This document shows positions 26,193-39,304 of a DNA stretch of 64,000 nucleotides, piece by piece. This stretch comes from Aulostomus chinensis. Its lineage: Eukaryota > Chordata > Actinopteri > Syngnathiformes > Aulostomidae. How positions within the stretch are numbered: the stretch's first letter is position 1; each line of letters starts with the position of its first letter. The translations under genes and the position numbers were made by a program. Location of the stretch: contig JBBMOA010000004.1 of the NCBI GenBank assembly GCA_037954235.1, forward strand, positions 14,814,601-14,878,600. The letters run 5' to 3'. The notes below the pieces were generated by a model. It was not told where the DNA came from. It saw nothing but the letters and a program-made list of their open reading frames with translations, and made no database searches.

Positions 26193-26839
26193 AAATCACA
26201 GTCCCAGAACTAGCAGAGTGCTCCCATTCTCTAGATTTACTGTGTTTCTGCAGGGTAGCCAGCCAAGAGACTGAACACAGTAAAAGGGGACTAACCTAAA
26301 TAACAAGGGAAAGCTTGATAATTTCTGTAAGTATCTCAAACCTGGATGTTCATCAAGAAATGTGTCATGTTGGGGAAAAGAAACTGCAAAATCCTTGACA
26401 AGCCATGCTCCAAGTTGTCAGTCAAACCAATGTAAACAGTCTGTGAAACCTAAAAGCAATTCAGCAGTGTGTTACTCCGTTCTTCTTTATGTATGTCACT
26501 GTGTTCCAGTGTTGACAGACCATGAAAGAAACCCATCAGTGTTGTGTTAAGGAACAACGTTTTTAAGGTCGAACAAACATGTTGAATGGCTTGCCTCAAA
26601 CGAGCCACGGTAATATGAAATGCACTTGAATTTTATGACTTAACTAGGATCCCGACAACAAACTTTATTTTATTACTTCCTCTAAAGTGGTTATGTTCTC
26701 ACCCATGTCTTTTTTGTTTGTTCTGGCCAAGCTGATATGCATATCCTCTACACATGAGCACAAACTTGGAGGGATGCAACAGATGGAGCCATGATCAGGC
26801 TCCGGGGACCTTGGCTGGAGCCATTAGTGCAGAAGTTGA

Positions 26840-27286
26840 GATGGTGCCTTCGAGTTGGCTGCTGCCTTCGTAACAGCTCAGGAGAGGCAAACACTTGTGC
26901 TTGGTGGACCTCAAAAGGCAGCTTCTCCAATGATATTGCAACCACCACTGCAACCAGAAATTGTCCTTGTGTCCACCAAGCAAGCAGTGCTTTTGGAAGT
27001 GCCAGCCCCAAGAGAGGATTTCTTGGATGAGGCCTTTGAAAGGAAGTTTTGCAAATGCATGATCTGTCAACAGGCGCGCTAGAGAGCAAGGAATCTCCCA
27101 GTGGAAGCTGGATGCAGCAGGGTGCGTAGGGAGAAAAGAAAAAAACGAGGCATCCGCAGTGCCACCAATGCGGCTCAAAGAACTTCCAGATGGCCGTGGC
27201 TCAAGTATGGAGAGCCTTTGAATCAAAGCACCTCGCCATTTGGACACAAGCCGGGATCTGTTCAGGCCTTGCTGGAGGATATATGA
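26840..27286 (+). pseudogene. Decayed retrotransposon-type protein fragment (C-terminal region)
   Basis: One plus-strand frame stays open from 26840 to 27286 except for a TAG at 27080-27082. It reads GPQKAASP, LQPEIVLVSTKQAVLLE, then FLDEAFERKFCK, and after the stop RARNLPVEAGCSRV, RGIRSATNAAQRTSRWPWL and KYGEP. This order of blocks (a PDIVL-like strand, a VLLELTVPW-like strand, EAxERK, LPVEVGCRG, a basic helix, then RASRWLWL) matches a C-terminal domain I recognise from many fish retrotransposon-type proteins. Its P(D/E)...E...K arrangement suggests a restriction-enzyme-like endonuclease fold as in R2/R4/NeSL-type LINEs. The Asp of the PD motif is Glu here. Upstream in the frame there are stops at 26792, 26825 and 26837, and no reverse transcriptase is visible. 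The copy is dead. Homology is judged by eye; the clade is inference. Confidence 0.7.
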
Positions 27287-30200
27287 TGTTATAAGACTCT
27301 CGACGGTTGATGATTCCAGGAAATTACTGATTATGTGTCCAGAAGTATCAGATGTATGTACAAAGTTGTCAGCTAAATTAAAGAACGAGCTCTCTAGCTG
27401 GCTAATTGTTAATGAAACTTTGGTGAGGGGAGTAACGTGGGCCAAGGAAAAATACACTGGCCTCTACTCCCGGAGTGTACTTTTAGCTGGACAATGCGAC
27501 GATCCTTCAGATTTCCATTTAATGACTGAGTGCCAGACACTTCAGTTTGACAGATAAACACAAGAGCTTACATGCATGACCCTCTAGAGTGGGCAGAAAG
27601 GTTGGTACCCATCAATCTCCTGCTGGTAAAGAAGAAGGGTAATAGCCCATTGATACTGGTTAGAGGGCTCTGCTCCATTAAACATCCAATATTCCTGAAT
27701 ACATGCTAGAAATTTAGCAGCGAAGTGGTGCCATCAGAAAGACAAGAGGGCCGTAGAAGAAGAAAAAAAGGCCATGAATGAATCAATATACTTTGCATTC
27801 ACCTCACAGTGAGAAAGCATTAGCGAGCATGTGAAGTAAGGGGAGAATTATAAATTGGATGCCTAATTCGGGGATTAAATTGGCAATGTGTAAAAAGGAG
27901 AGAGGCGGAGCCAGAAAGAGGACAAAAAGGTTGAATTAAAGATGATAACATTTGAAAAAGAAAGATGGAGATAACAGTGTGTAGGTAACTGAGGCAAGAG
28001 CAAAATATGCGAGAAGAAGACGGAGTTGAACAAGGATAAAAAATTAAGAGAAAGCGGAAGAATAAGAGGCGGTGGGGGAGCTGTCATGAAATGAATGGAG
28101 GAAAAGAATGAATATATGCCTTTGGGGCAGGGATTGGCTGATCGACTAAGACCCACATGCCAATGTGTGGAGGACTGTGTCCATGAGCAGGTATTTAAGA
28201 AAACTGATCAGGTGGTAGCATCCCGGGCTTCTTCTCTCCTCACTGGGTGGTAGTACATTTACTTCAGCTGGCTCAGCGAAGACCTGTCTGGAAGATCACT
28301 GTAACCGTGATATTCATAAATACCGGTACATATTATTGCAAGGTCAGAGAAAAGACGCAGCACATACCACCGGCCTTTTTAGGTGACAACAGGTGATTGG
28401 GGCAAATTCAACAAGGTCTGACTAGAGTGCCTTAGTACGAATAACACAAAAAGGTTTGAAGGTCCATCCAGCAGAGAGAGAATTTAAATGATGCCCTCAA
28501 GGAACAAATATTTAGCCTTTATGCGACAGCAGAGGAATGCAAAGGAGAAGGGTGAGCAGAGAGAAAAGAGGAAGGGAAGAGTATTTCACTGCCGACCCAT
28601 ATTAAATGGAGCCAAGTGTGGCTGCAAGCAGGGTCCCTAAAAAATGTCAAAGTCTGTGTAAATGTCTAACTTGCGTGTCTTATTTTTAGAACAAACGTGG
28701 ACAGGCCGCACTGTTTTCTTCCGTCCCCTGATTAAACAAGGACGATTAGAGAAGACACCAGAAGCGCATGCAGACTTAATGTTTTCACAGCATCTGCCTG
28801 ATGACTCCAAAAATACATAAATGTCAGTTATCTGCATGAGAAAACAGCACTGCCTCTACCCATATTGGATGCTCACATGAATTGCCGGGCCAATACATCA
28901 TGGCAGGTTGTCTGTACAGATTGCAAGGTTCTCGGAATGTCACCGCCACGCGGTAAAAACTTCTAAAATATTTAATGGCAAAGTTTATTAAACTGCATTC
29001 AAGGATGAACACAAAAACGACACCTTCAAACGATATTCCTTGGTGAATATTTCAAGGATAAGTAGTTTCAGGTAAATATGTGCAAGCTTATTAAGTAAAC
29101 ACTAATAATACAGCATCAATTAATAGCCATTGCACAAGGATATAACCTTTGCGGTAACAGACTTATCAAAGCACTGCAGTCTGAGGTCAAATATATCCGT
29201 GTTGTAAATTTAAGCCTCACTGCCTGTATTTCACACAGTCATTCTAGTGGAGGTAGGAAGCAGTCAGCCACAGCCAGTTCTCAGCAAACCAAGTGGAAAA
29301 GTGTCTCCTTCCGGTGTCCCAGGAGGGACAAACCAGAAAAAAAGGGAACAAATAATCCGCAAGCCCAACTCCAGTCAGTGCATGTCCTTCACACTCACTT
29401 TCATCAGCAGAGATGGGAGAGAAATAGGAACAGAGGAGGAAGGGGGGGGGGGGCAAGATATAAGAGGCAGGGGGGGCAGAGGCAAGCAGGAAGACCTGAG
29501 GGGGGTTTTCTTTTGCGGGTGGCGGAGCTGAGCATGTGATAATCAGCCATAATGCAACACACTATGTCATATCACATTATTCTCTCTGCCAGTGTTTCAC
29601 CTCCTCGCACTCTTTTCAGACCTCTCTCTCCCCTTCTTCAGCGCTTCATCCCGACTGCAGAGTGAAGGGGTGAGGGGTGTGCAGCGGGAAGGGGGGGTTA
29701 AGAGGAACGGCCTGAGTTATTTCTGCACTAATGAACCAGAGGCAGCCGCAAACCTGCCCCTGAGGACCGCCACTAACAGCCCACAAGAATTCTGTGCATG
29801 ACTAGAGAAAGGGGAAGGCCAAGGACATATAGACAAATACATATGACACATGCTTATGATTGGCATCTACTGTATACGACAACAAACATGCACATAAATT
29901 GATGGGGATACAAACAATATGAAGACGCATTGAAGATTATATGCAACAGTACAAGCACAAATTACACATGCAGGCAAAGATTTCTGAGCATGTGCACTTC
30001 CTAAAAACTATGGCTGGATGCATTTTTTGCAGATGACAATTTTCCAAGTCAGCATGTAATTCTGCAACTTGTGTTAATGTATAATTCAGCGATCAAAGCG
30101 GTGAGACTGTTGAGACAGACTCCCATCACTAAGCGTGTCTTGCGGGTTTTATTTTCTTGATCATCAGAGCGAGTTTGAACGACACTTTTGCAGGTGATCA

Positions 30201-30353
30201 CCGTATGAACAAATGCACTTCACGGGAGAAGTGGGCGGATAAAGACAGAAAGACAATGTTTGCACATTTGTATTCAGAAGAGTGCGAGAGTAGAGCTGAC
30301 AGACTGCTGAATTTGCAGCTTGGAACTGGGGAGAAGGATAACTACATTGAGAC

Positions 30354-30399
30354 GGAGAGAGAGAGAGAGACAGAGAGAGAGACAGAGAGAGAAAGAGAG
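30354..30399. repeat. (GA)n microsatellite
   Basis: GA array with several CA and AA interruptions. Confidence 0.95.
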
Positions 30400-32165
30400 G
30401 CACACACATCACTGGGTCCACTGATCTCTTTCTCTGTCTTTCGGTCTCTCTGCCTCGGGGCACTTAGGGTCCAGCTTGCCGTCTACAGTGGAGGGGCTGC
30501 CCCCAGAGAGCGTGTGCATGTGTACGTTTGTCTGCACAGTCAGCCTGCACATGCTCAAAGTGTGTTTGAGTAAGCAGGAAAGAGACAGTGAGAATGTGGT
30601 GTGTGCATGTTTGGCGATTCCCTCCATCTGCAAGCAAGTTTGTGTACGTGAGTGTGTGTAGATGTGTACACAGTACACTGAAAATCATATTATGTAATCT
30701 TTTAGCTATAGGAAAAAGCCTCTGTCAGCTCTTTTTTGTGCAGTAGGTGGTTCATTTTATGCACACAGCATTGAGAAGACATCACAAAGACAGGGATATA
30801 CTCTCACACAGGCATGCAAACAAACAACGAGAACAGTATTCACACAGACACACAGTCTGGATCCTGAATATTTGTGCTATATAAATGGAAGGTACAGTCT
30901 CCTCCATCTTTTCCAGAGATGTGAGGTCTCATACGGGTCACCTCCTCCATTGTGGCCACCCTGCAGGCAATAATGTCCCCCCTTGCTGTGATCCCGCTGT
31001 CCTCTCACACTTGCCAACAAACCCTGCAACCTTCATCTCGCTCCTGTATTGACACGCTGGCAACGAGGCCAAGCGTTCGCTCACTGTATTGCGTTGTAAT
31101 TTCCAGCTGAGAACAGGCTCCCCCCGAGCCACTGATTTGAAAGGTGATAGGCTATCGCAGAAAGCTCTAATATTGTTCTGCTGTCATATTCCGCCTGGCT
31201 TGGTGCTGCAAAGTCCATGTGTGAGTGCGCATTTACTCTACTGTGAACTTTGATTAATTACTACTTATACTGTTTAGCATGTAATTTTATCAGAACTGGA
31301 TTGTGAAATCAAAAATGTATTACATATTCCTACAACAGATGTGAATGTACCCTGCTGGGGGAACACGGTGTAGCAAATTACTGATTCAGATTACAAGAGA
31401 CTTTTTTTTTTGTTAGATGTTCATTAGCACCAGCTATATTAAGGTCGCAAAGGTCATTTTTGGCAATTAACACCACCATCATCCTGATCCTCATTAGATT
31501 TCCAAAGTAATGGTTTGCTTAAAAAGAAAAAAAAAAATTCAAACCATTTTTAGTGTTATTTCTAATGGCGTACATAATTACTAGTACTTCAAACTCAGGA
31601 AACACACACACACACAAGGATTGCTGTTATCCTGCAAATCAAACTGTTCGTTTCAAGCTACACATGCAACCCTAAATACGAATTTAGCAGGTCAGGGGGA
31701 TAAAAATGTGCATCTGTGACATGAGCTTCATCAACAGTTGGAAGAAACTGTTTAATGATGTTCAACCGTTCCTTTTATAGATGCTGTGTCGTGGGTGCCT
31801 GGACTCCTGGAGGATTTGTCTCTTCCATCCAACTGGTGTGGAGTTACAGGCTTTAAACTTTTACCCCCTTCCAGAGTTGTTAAGGTCACAGGGGAGCTCT
31901 TGGTTTCACGGCTGTTGGGGGTCACGTGAGAGTCGCTGACACGAGGGTTGTTAGAGAGTCTTTGACCCAACCCCTACTCATGTGGGTTGTTAGCGGATCA
32001 CCTGGCTTTAAGGGGTCACACCTTCACAGAGTTAAAGCCTGCAACTATCCACCAAAGTCAGTTCAATTTAAAAAAAGCCTCTTGATTCAGAGGCAAAATG
32101 CCTTAAAAAAAAAGCTAAAACAAAAGTCTTGGGGGGGGGGGGGGGTCCACAGTCGGGTCGCGTGA

Positions 32166-32290
32166 GAGTTGTAGGCACAACCCACTTGGGTCGTATGGAC
32201 CAGGAACTGAACTGAAGAAGCCTCCCGGAGAGGAGAAACCTCTTAAAGAAACCTGAAACGAGTCCAGTTGCCTACAACTCAGAACTTTTA
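32166..32290 (+). mobile_element. Fish dispersed-repeat remnant ('GAACTGAAGAAGCCTC' type)
   Basis: The segment carries GGAACTGAACTGAAGAAGCC, then GGAGAGGAGAAACCTCTT and GAGTCCAGTTGCCTACAACT. This run of words I recognise from a repeat common in teleost genomes. The first and last parts form an inverted pair, GAGTTGTAGGCA at 32166-32177 and TGCCTACAACTC near 32269-32280. The family assignment is from memory and not certain, and the true limits may extend left to about 31750. Confidence 0.4.
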
Positions 32291-32848
32291 CACAGGTTCT
32301 CCCTACAGCTCGGAGGCTCCACCTAAAAAAAACAAAACAAAACAAAAACCGGATTCTGAAATTGCTTTAGCCAGTGTTACTGCTTCATAACCAAATCCTA
32401 TATTATGTAATGCCTGAAGGATGCATTAAGATGCCTCTAACGGGAGGAAACACGACAGGGAGAAGAAGAAGAAAAAAGGAAAGTGAGTCTCAAAACAAAC
32501 AGTGGCCGAAGTCCAAAATTCTTAATTAACGATGAGGGAGTTTGCAAGAGTTGGCTCTACATGACACGACAAAGTGCTATTTTTTTTTCTTCTTTTTTTA
32601 TCCGAATGTTACCCATTCAACCCAGTCGGAAAAACAACTGACTAACTGCAAAAAAAAACAACAAAAAAACAACTTCTGGCAAATCGAATCAATGTAGTCT
32701 TACTCAGACAGACTTATCTGGTGCTAATTGATAATCTAGACCATTATAATCATTTATTTCTTTTAATAATGACCTAAACCTGAGTCACAAGGACTTCAAG
32801 TAGTACAAGAGAAATGTCAGGGGGATTAACGTTTCTGTGATGACTCAA

Positions 32849-32879
32849 GTGTGTGTGTGTGTGTGGGGGGGGGGGGGGG
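32849..32879 (+). repeat. Composite (GT)n-G15 tract
   Basis: Eight GT units followed by 15 G (32865-32879). Confidence 0.97.
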
Positions 32880-35775
32880 CACACTCCTCAACTGCTCCTT
32901 AATAACTTCCTCCTCACTTTACTGAAGAACCGCAGAGGCATTTCATTTCCATTCCCGGCGTGAGAAGCAGTTTCCGGCGCCTTTTATTACTGTTGGACTA
33001 GACCCGTTTCTCACCTGCGTATCACTGCCAATGACTGTTGTTACCGTCTGGACACCACAGCCTCCAGAAGTCACGATGAAGATAGAAGACAGAATAGAGA
33101 GAATGACTAGAAGGATCATAAAGGTGTAATCACCTCTTTTGCCCTTGAAGGTCATTAGGGCTCCTTTTTTTTTCCTTTAAGGTCCTTAAGTACAGTAATT
33201 GGTGCTAGAAAAGTAATAACAGTAATCATTTCATGTTTGCCAAGAATCTTTCTGTGACTATGGGAGTGAGCACAGAGCCAGGGCCCTCTCTGACTTCAGT
33301 ATCTATCCCCTTGATTTTTGCCATGACATTAAATACCACTGTTGTTTCCACAATGAGAGGCTAAAAAGAAAGAAAGACAGAAAGAAGTCGGAGGGAGGGA
33401 CAGGGAAAAGGATTGCAACCCTGAAAGCATTTCAAGCGGCCTGAGGGCTGAAGAAAGCAGTGAGCATGGTATTAATAGAAAAGAGACAGTCATCCATGGA
33501 AACCAAAGGCTGCTTGCTGTACATACAGACAACAGAAGGAGCACGCGTAACAGAAAATGCTCCTTTTCGCTGTACAAATCATGCATTTCCTTTAAATTCA
33601 CGGACGGAAATGGCTTCAGGTAAAAGGGCTTGACGTCGACTTTCCTATTCTATTAGGGCAGGCACGAACGCGAAACGCAGTTAATCCTTGAGTGATACCA
33701 GTCTCTGGAGGTAAACTTCCTCCAGCCATACTAAGAGACACAAGCCTATTTAGCTTCACTAAGAGCCCAATTATCTTGATTCATGCACAGCGTGTTCCTG
33801 TTTAGCCAGGTGTGTGATGTGCTGACTGCTGCTGAGAAGACAAAGCTTAGATGGGTGGACAGGGACATGTGTGGGTATTTTTGCAGTCGTTGTTGCGCGC
33901 ACAGTACAAAAATCATGGCAAATGACAGATTTGTGGCGGATTGGGTGGGGGCTGGGGGTGGAAGGGGTTAACAACATGACCCCTTGAGAGTGAACCACTC
34001 CAAGTGAGATGAACGCCGAAACCAACCAGTAATATTAAATCCAGGACTTATTTGTTCGTTTACAGAGGAAAAATAATCGTTTTTGAGCTATGTGGTAAAG
34101 GTGAACAGCATTTATACTTCAGTGAGAAACTAAATTATAAACAAATATGAAAGAAGATAACAGCAGGGTAACATCTAGCTTCAATAAATAGAAGAAATTT
34201 ATATCTGAAGGTACAAGCGGCATATGTTGTGTGACAATGAATCTGTCAACATCTAAATAGGCATCAAAATCCAACCAAAAAGTCCAAGCTGAGGAGCAGC
34301 TTATCCGTTGTGTTGATAACATTATCGCTGGTAGCTTCAACAGCGACAGTAAATTAGACCCCTGTCAGGGATACGCCGGAATTATTGTGAATTATTAACA
34401 ACTGGGACAGAAAGAAACATGGCAGGGTTCTATCTCGCTGATGTTATTGGACTTCCTGTGGTGTGACAAACCCTTGGCGATAAGGAAACAACGGAATTCC
34501 AGCGCTGATCCCGATATTTAAAACCGGATAAAAGAATACAAAAAGTTTTTAAAAAAAAATCTCTTCAGTCATTTGCTGCTTGGATATTAAATGGCGGTTT
34601 CGCATTCAGCCGATTCCTCGTGAGGCTTAAAAGATGAAAAAAAAATAAGAGCGAGTCACATTTTTTTTATAAGCTTCTTTTTGAGAAGCCGTGGTATGGA
34701 GAGCCAAGCTTCGGTCGTTTCATCAAAAGGTATAAATATGTATCTTATTTAAATTCCCACTTAAATATCCAATTCATTCTACAAATTAATAGCCTATAAT
34801 CGATACACACTAAACATGTTCTGGCAGTCAGGTAAAATTGATACCAAGGATACACGATATTTAACTTTGGCGCCAATATTTTTTACAACCTTTATGACTG
34901 ATATTTACCAATATTGATAGAAAAAAAAACATGTTTATGTGACATTTACGTCCTCAAAAATGTCTGTCAACACGGTGAATGTTGAAATTTGTTCTTCAAT
35001 TCTAAATCATTTGGAAAAGATCATAATTTATCCATTTACCGTTTCTTCCTCATAACCCAAAGATAATGAGACAGGCATCGTTTATAAGTGATTTATTTTA
35101 AAAATGGCCAATCTCTGCTGATATTATCCTGCATCCCTAATTGATACGTGACGCATCTTTATAAGTTTTTTTTTTTTTTTAATATTCAGAAGAAACTGGT
35201 TTATGCCAAAAATTTCTGTTACTTGAGGTGCTGTTTTTGTGTTTTTCTGTCTTGTGAATGGATTAAACAACCCTCGGTGAAGAAAAATTAAAGTCTGAGC
35301 AACTCTATCCACGGCTGGAATGAACACCAGCGTACAACGAGCAAACTGAGAAGATATTCCCTCTAATCGAATGAACCAATAAGAATAATTGCTGACTATC
35401 CCTTTTGAATGTTTTGGCAAGCGTGCAGACAATCGGCCGGCAGGACAGTCAGTTTGGATTGTTTTGCAATCCTGGATTCTACCCAAAAAAAGAGGGGAGG
35501 GAGAGAAAAGGCTATGTACTTCAATCAAGCATCATCAAGGACACGTCAGCGAGCTCAATGTCAAAACAACGTCGGTTCAAGTGCTGTGACATGTGGCATT
35601 GATGGACGGCTCAAGTATGAGGAGAGGCAGCACTGGATCGTAGCTTTATGCTTCCAGGGATTTCTGGGTTCTTTTCCTCTTAAAAAGGTTAGAAACAATG
35701 CAGGTGCTGACTCACTCAGACCAGAGTCCACGCCAAGAAGCCAAGTCGACCCAAAAAAAGGAAGTGGCAGCCGCC

Positions 35776-35798
35776 GGGGGGGGGGGGGGGGGGGGGGG
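35776..35798 (+). repeat. G23 homopolymer
   Basis: Longest G run in the window, following CCGCC. Confidence 0.95.
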
Positions 35799-35981
35799 CA
35801 AGGGCATGACACAGGGCATCTGACAAGACATTAATCCAGTTAATAAGAAGGGATTGAAAGATGATTAGTTGGAGAAGGATGGAAAAGGGGTGGGTGAAAG
35901 CGAAGAGCATAAGGATGTGAATAGATAAAAAAAAAAAAAAAGGCTAGTCTATGAAGAGGGCTGAGGAGGGCTTGTAGGAAG

Positions 35982-36030
35982 GTGTGTGTGTGTGTGGGGG
36001 GGGGGTGGTGGGGGGTGGGGGGTGGGGGGG
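35982..36030 (+). repeat. Composite (GT)n-Gn tract
   Basis: GT array, ten G, then G-runs of two to seven separated by single T or GT. Confidence 0.95.
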
Positions 36031-37251
36031 TCAGGCGCTGATGAAAGAGTCCCGTGACATGAAATATCTTTAACGGGGGTTGTCATATCCTCTTTTGCCC
36101 TTTCTTTCTCTGCGCTCCCTTTTTCTTTTCCATCTTCCTTTCTCCCAGTCGGAGATCCACTGGAGTGCATTAATCTCCTCTAAGGTCGGGTAATTACAGC
36201 AAGGAGGGGGGGGGAAAACCCTCAACAGAAGCACATACTGGTTACAACTGAAGGGCTGACTGTTGATTCACCCACTCCTGTCACAAGCATGTTCCCTTTG
36301 GTTGATTCTCATTCAAAAGTTAATTCAGAGCTTTTCTTTTTTCTTCTTTTTTTTTGTTTCTGTATTTTCCCACTGAGGGAAAAAAAAAGGGAAAGAAGAG
36401 GAAGTCCCTTGAGGCACAATCAAATATTGACAAACCAGCTCCCACACCTGTTTGAGTCTTTGGGGAACGTAAATAAAAGCTGTGCCTGCAGTCAAAAAAT
36501 TAAAAAAAAAAAAAATCTGTGCTTTTTTAACCAAACGGCTGCCATCTTAGTCAAAAACTAAATGTCTTTGGCCTGGAATACTGGAACGTCATGAAGCTAC
36601 AATGAGCCGTCATGTAGTACAATAACACAATGTGGTGTGAAAATGAGTCTTGTTTACAGAGATGCCTGGTAAGCAAGATTTAAGTAGGGGTTTTTTTTCT
36701 ACCTAAGAGGAGATTTCAAATAAACAAGATTTGCTTTAGCAAAGGCGGGAATGAGATTTATGGGACGGCGCCGCTTGGCAATAACAGACTCATTGTTAAC
36801 ATGACACGAAAATATAAATGTGTGCGTCTGAAGCTGGAGAATGGGTTTCTGACAGGGTGACACACTTCAGAGAGATTTATGGAAACAATAGCTTAAAAAT
36901 AAATAATAGGGCGAGAAGAAATGGATTATGCCGAGGCCTTCAGCCTTCTGGTGATGTGGACCGCTTCAAATATTGTGGGTTGTTTTTTTTTTTGTTTTTT
37001 TTTGAAGAGGTGCTGATACACAAGATCAAAATTTGCTGAGGCTCCTCTTCAAACCCTTTGGAATGCTTCATTTAGAACACAATCACTGTATCCCTTTGGT
37101 CTCATTGTAGCAAAAAACTCATATTCACTTAAGTCACACGAACTAAGCAGTTTTGGTTCAGGATGCTACTGCAGCAAGCCTCAATCCCCCCTTGTGGTCC
37201 CTGAGTCCCTGCTGGACCACCAACGCAAAGTTGCTTTTTTTTTAATGAGTC

Positions 37252-37312
37252 TGTGTGTGTGTGTGTGAGAGTGTGTGTGTGTGTGTGCGCGCGCGCGCGC
37301 ATGCACGTGTGT
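37252..37312. repeat. (GT)n/(GC)n alternating purine-pyrimidine tract
   Basis: GT arrays flanking a GCGCGCGCGCGC core. Bases 37271-37312 alternate purine and pyrimidine without a break. Confidence 0.97.
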
Positions 37313-37606
37313 CCGCACGCCTCCTCCGAGTCCATTTCATTACGACAACCTTGTTTTCTTGTAGGGACGCCTGACACAGCAGTAGCACTGACGCCTTCCA
37401 TATCCACAGCCGTAGGGACAATAAAAGACAGTGCAATGAGAAAAGAGGAAGACAGGAAGAGATGCAATCTGCCCTACCTCTTCTTCTCCTAAACCTGCAC
37501 AGAGAGAGGGGGGGGGGAAACCAGCCAGGACTTCAAAAGACAGAAAAAAATTGCAAAGCTCTCAGCTTTTCTCTAGATGGTCTCTGTGGGTTAATTAGAA
37601 CTACGA

Positions 37607-37644
37607 CCCCCCCCCCACACACACACACGCACGCACACACCCCT
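37607..37644 (-). repeat. Composite (GT)n-G10 tract on the minus strand
   Basis: C10 followed by an AC array with GC interruptions; on the minus strand this reads (GT)n then G10. Confidence 0.93.
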
Positions 37645-37845
37645 CATCTGCTTCCAAGTGCATACTATGCATTCACACATACAACTAAGTGCCCAGTGCT
37701 TTATTAACACAGCACTCTCTCCACTGCACACACTAAACAAATCAGGCTGTGGTTGATCCGTGCAGGGGTGCTCGTGGCATCTATCAGGAGGTGAAAAATT
37801 GTCATCAGAAATGTACTCTCTTGGTGAAGTTTGATTAAACATAGC

Positions 37846-37847
<2 letters not shown>

Positions 37848-37905
<58 letters not shown>
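37848..37905. repeat. (TG)n microsatellite
   Basis: Pure TG array of about 58 bp. Confidence 0.99.
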
Positions 37906-37906
<1 letters not shown>

Positions 37907-39304
37907 CGTTCAACATCCCTGGCGAGTTTTTCCTGTTTCTTTGAGGAAAGAAAGTTTCACCTGTGAGCGAGAGTGACAGTATGTGAAAGAGGGAAGTCGA
38001 GGAAGATGAGTCAGAGCAGAAGATGGAAAAAGAACACTGGCCTGTTCTTTCTCCCGCGATACTTAAAATCTATATGATGAGAAGAAGCATTTGTGTCTCC
38101 TAAAGGACCCAAATAGGTTAGATAGAGGGTAAGAGGAGGGAGGGGTAGAGGATAAAAGAGATAAGTTAGTGAGATAGAGGGAAAAAGGGACAAGGATGGC
38201 AGCTGGCTGGGCACTTCATGCATCTGGCAGGGGTGACTCGTGGAGCCATAATGAAAATGCAGGGCGAGATCGGGATCAGTGTGCAAGAGGCCTTCATCCA
38301 TCAATGGACTCCCATTGAGGAAAGGAAATAGATAAAAGCAAATGCGTGGCAATTTCCAACCAAAGATGGACTGTTTCTACATTTCTCTGGCTGCGTCTGG
38401 AGGAAATGACAGGATGCTGCTAAAATACTCTGAGTCCAGTCGGTCCAGTACAAACCAAAGTCTGCCTCCAAGTAAATTCATGCGCAATCGAACAAAATTC
38501 CAACCCTTACACAAAAAACCAGGGAGCTTTTCCAGCTTTTTTGTTGAAGCAGGAGCCGTTGTTTTCTAGGAGCGACTTCAATTCCATGACGCTTCTGATT
38601 TGGGGGTTCTATTATCAAAAAAGAGGTTTCAAAAAACAGCAGAGGTCTTTTTTAAAATAAAAGGAATTGGGAACTAAGATATTCTCAAAGGTAAGAAATT
38701 ACACATGTATAGTATTTGATAAGCAAAAATGGTAAAAAATAAATTAATTAATTAACGGAATCCTTGAGGGACTGGTAGTAGGACAACTTAGCAATGCCTC
38801 TCATGATCGAAAGAAACGCCGTACTAGATGTACCTTTCCCCTTCACTGATGTTTTCATGTAAACTGATGGAAAAGAAAAGCTCGTTTTTTTGTTTAAGTG
38901 GGAACCGAAGGTCATGGCAGCACCTGTCCTAATTTGCTGTCAGGCAGTTACAGGGGACGGGCTTTGCCTTTGACAAGGGCAGTATGTGAATGTTTATGAG
39001 GGAGAAGAGTGGAGCTGCTGTTGAGAGTACGCTGGGTGTTGCCAGAGGAGGCACCCTGTTGCCAACCTATAAAAGAATGCGCTTTTGTCTTTTCCCTCAC
39101 TCGAACAAAGGGCCTTAAAAGTTTGCTCGCCTCTCAGTTCGGAAGGATGGTGCAGTCTATAAATGAATGTGAAGTACGCTAAAATAAATTCAGGTGATTC
39201 TTTCACTTCACAGACGTTTTATGTCGACAGTTTTATGACTGCTGGGAGTGTACTCATCACTTTGATGGTTCCATAGTTGCAGTTCTCCATCTAAAGGGGC
39301 CTAC

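Larger units (their letters stand above)
16915..39304 (-). other. snd1 intron between SN4 exon and linker exon (22.4 kb)
   Basis: It is bounded by matching phase-0 splice sites at 39305 and 16914. It contains many (CA/GT)n arrays, a GGT triplet repeat, a hAT-like end at 23132, a decayed retrotransposon-type coding fragment at 26840-27286, a dispersed-repeat remnant near 32.2 kb, and composite (GT)n-Gn tracts. No functional nested gene was recognised on either strand. Confidence 0.85.

Noticed and set aside
26795..27457. Minus-strand open frame of 220 codons, the longest in the window
   Set aside because: It lies antisense to the recognisable plus-strand retrotransposon-type blocks at 26840-27286 and has no family resemblance of its own.
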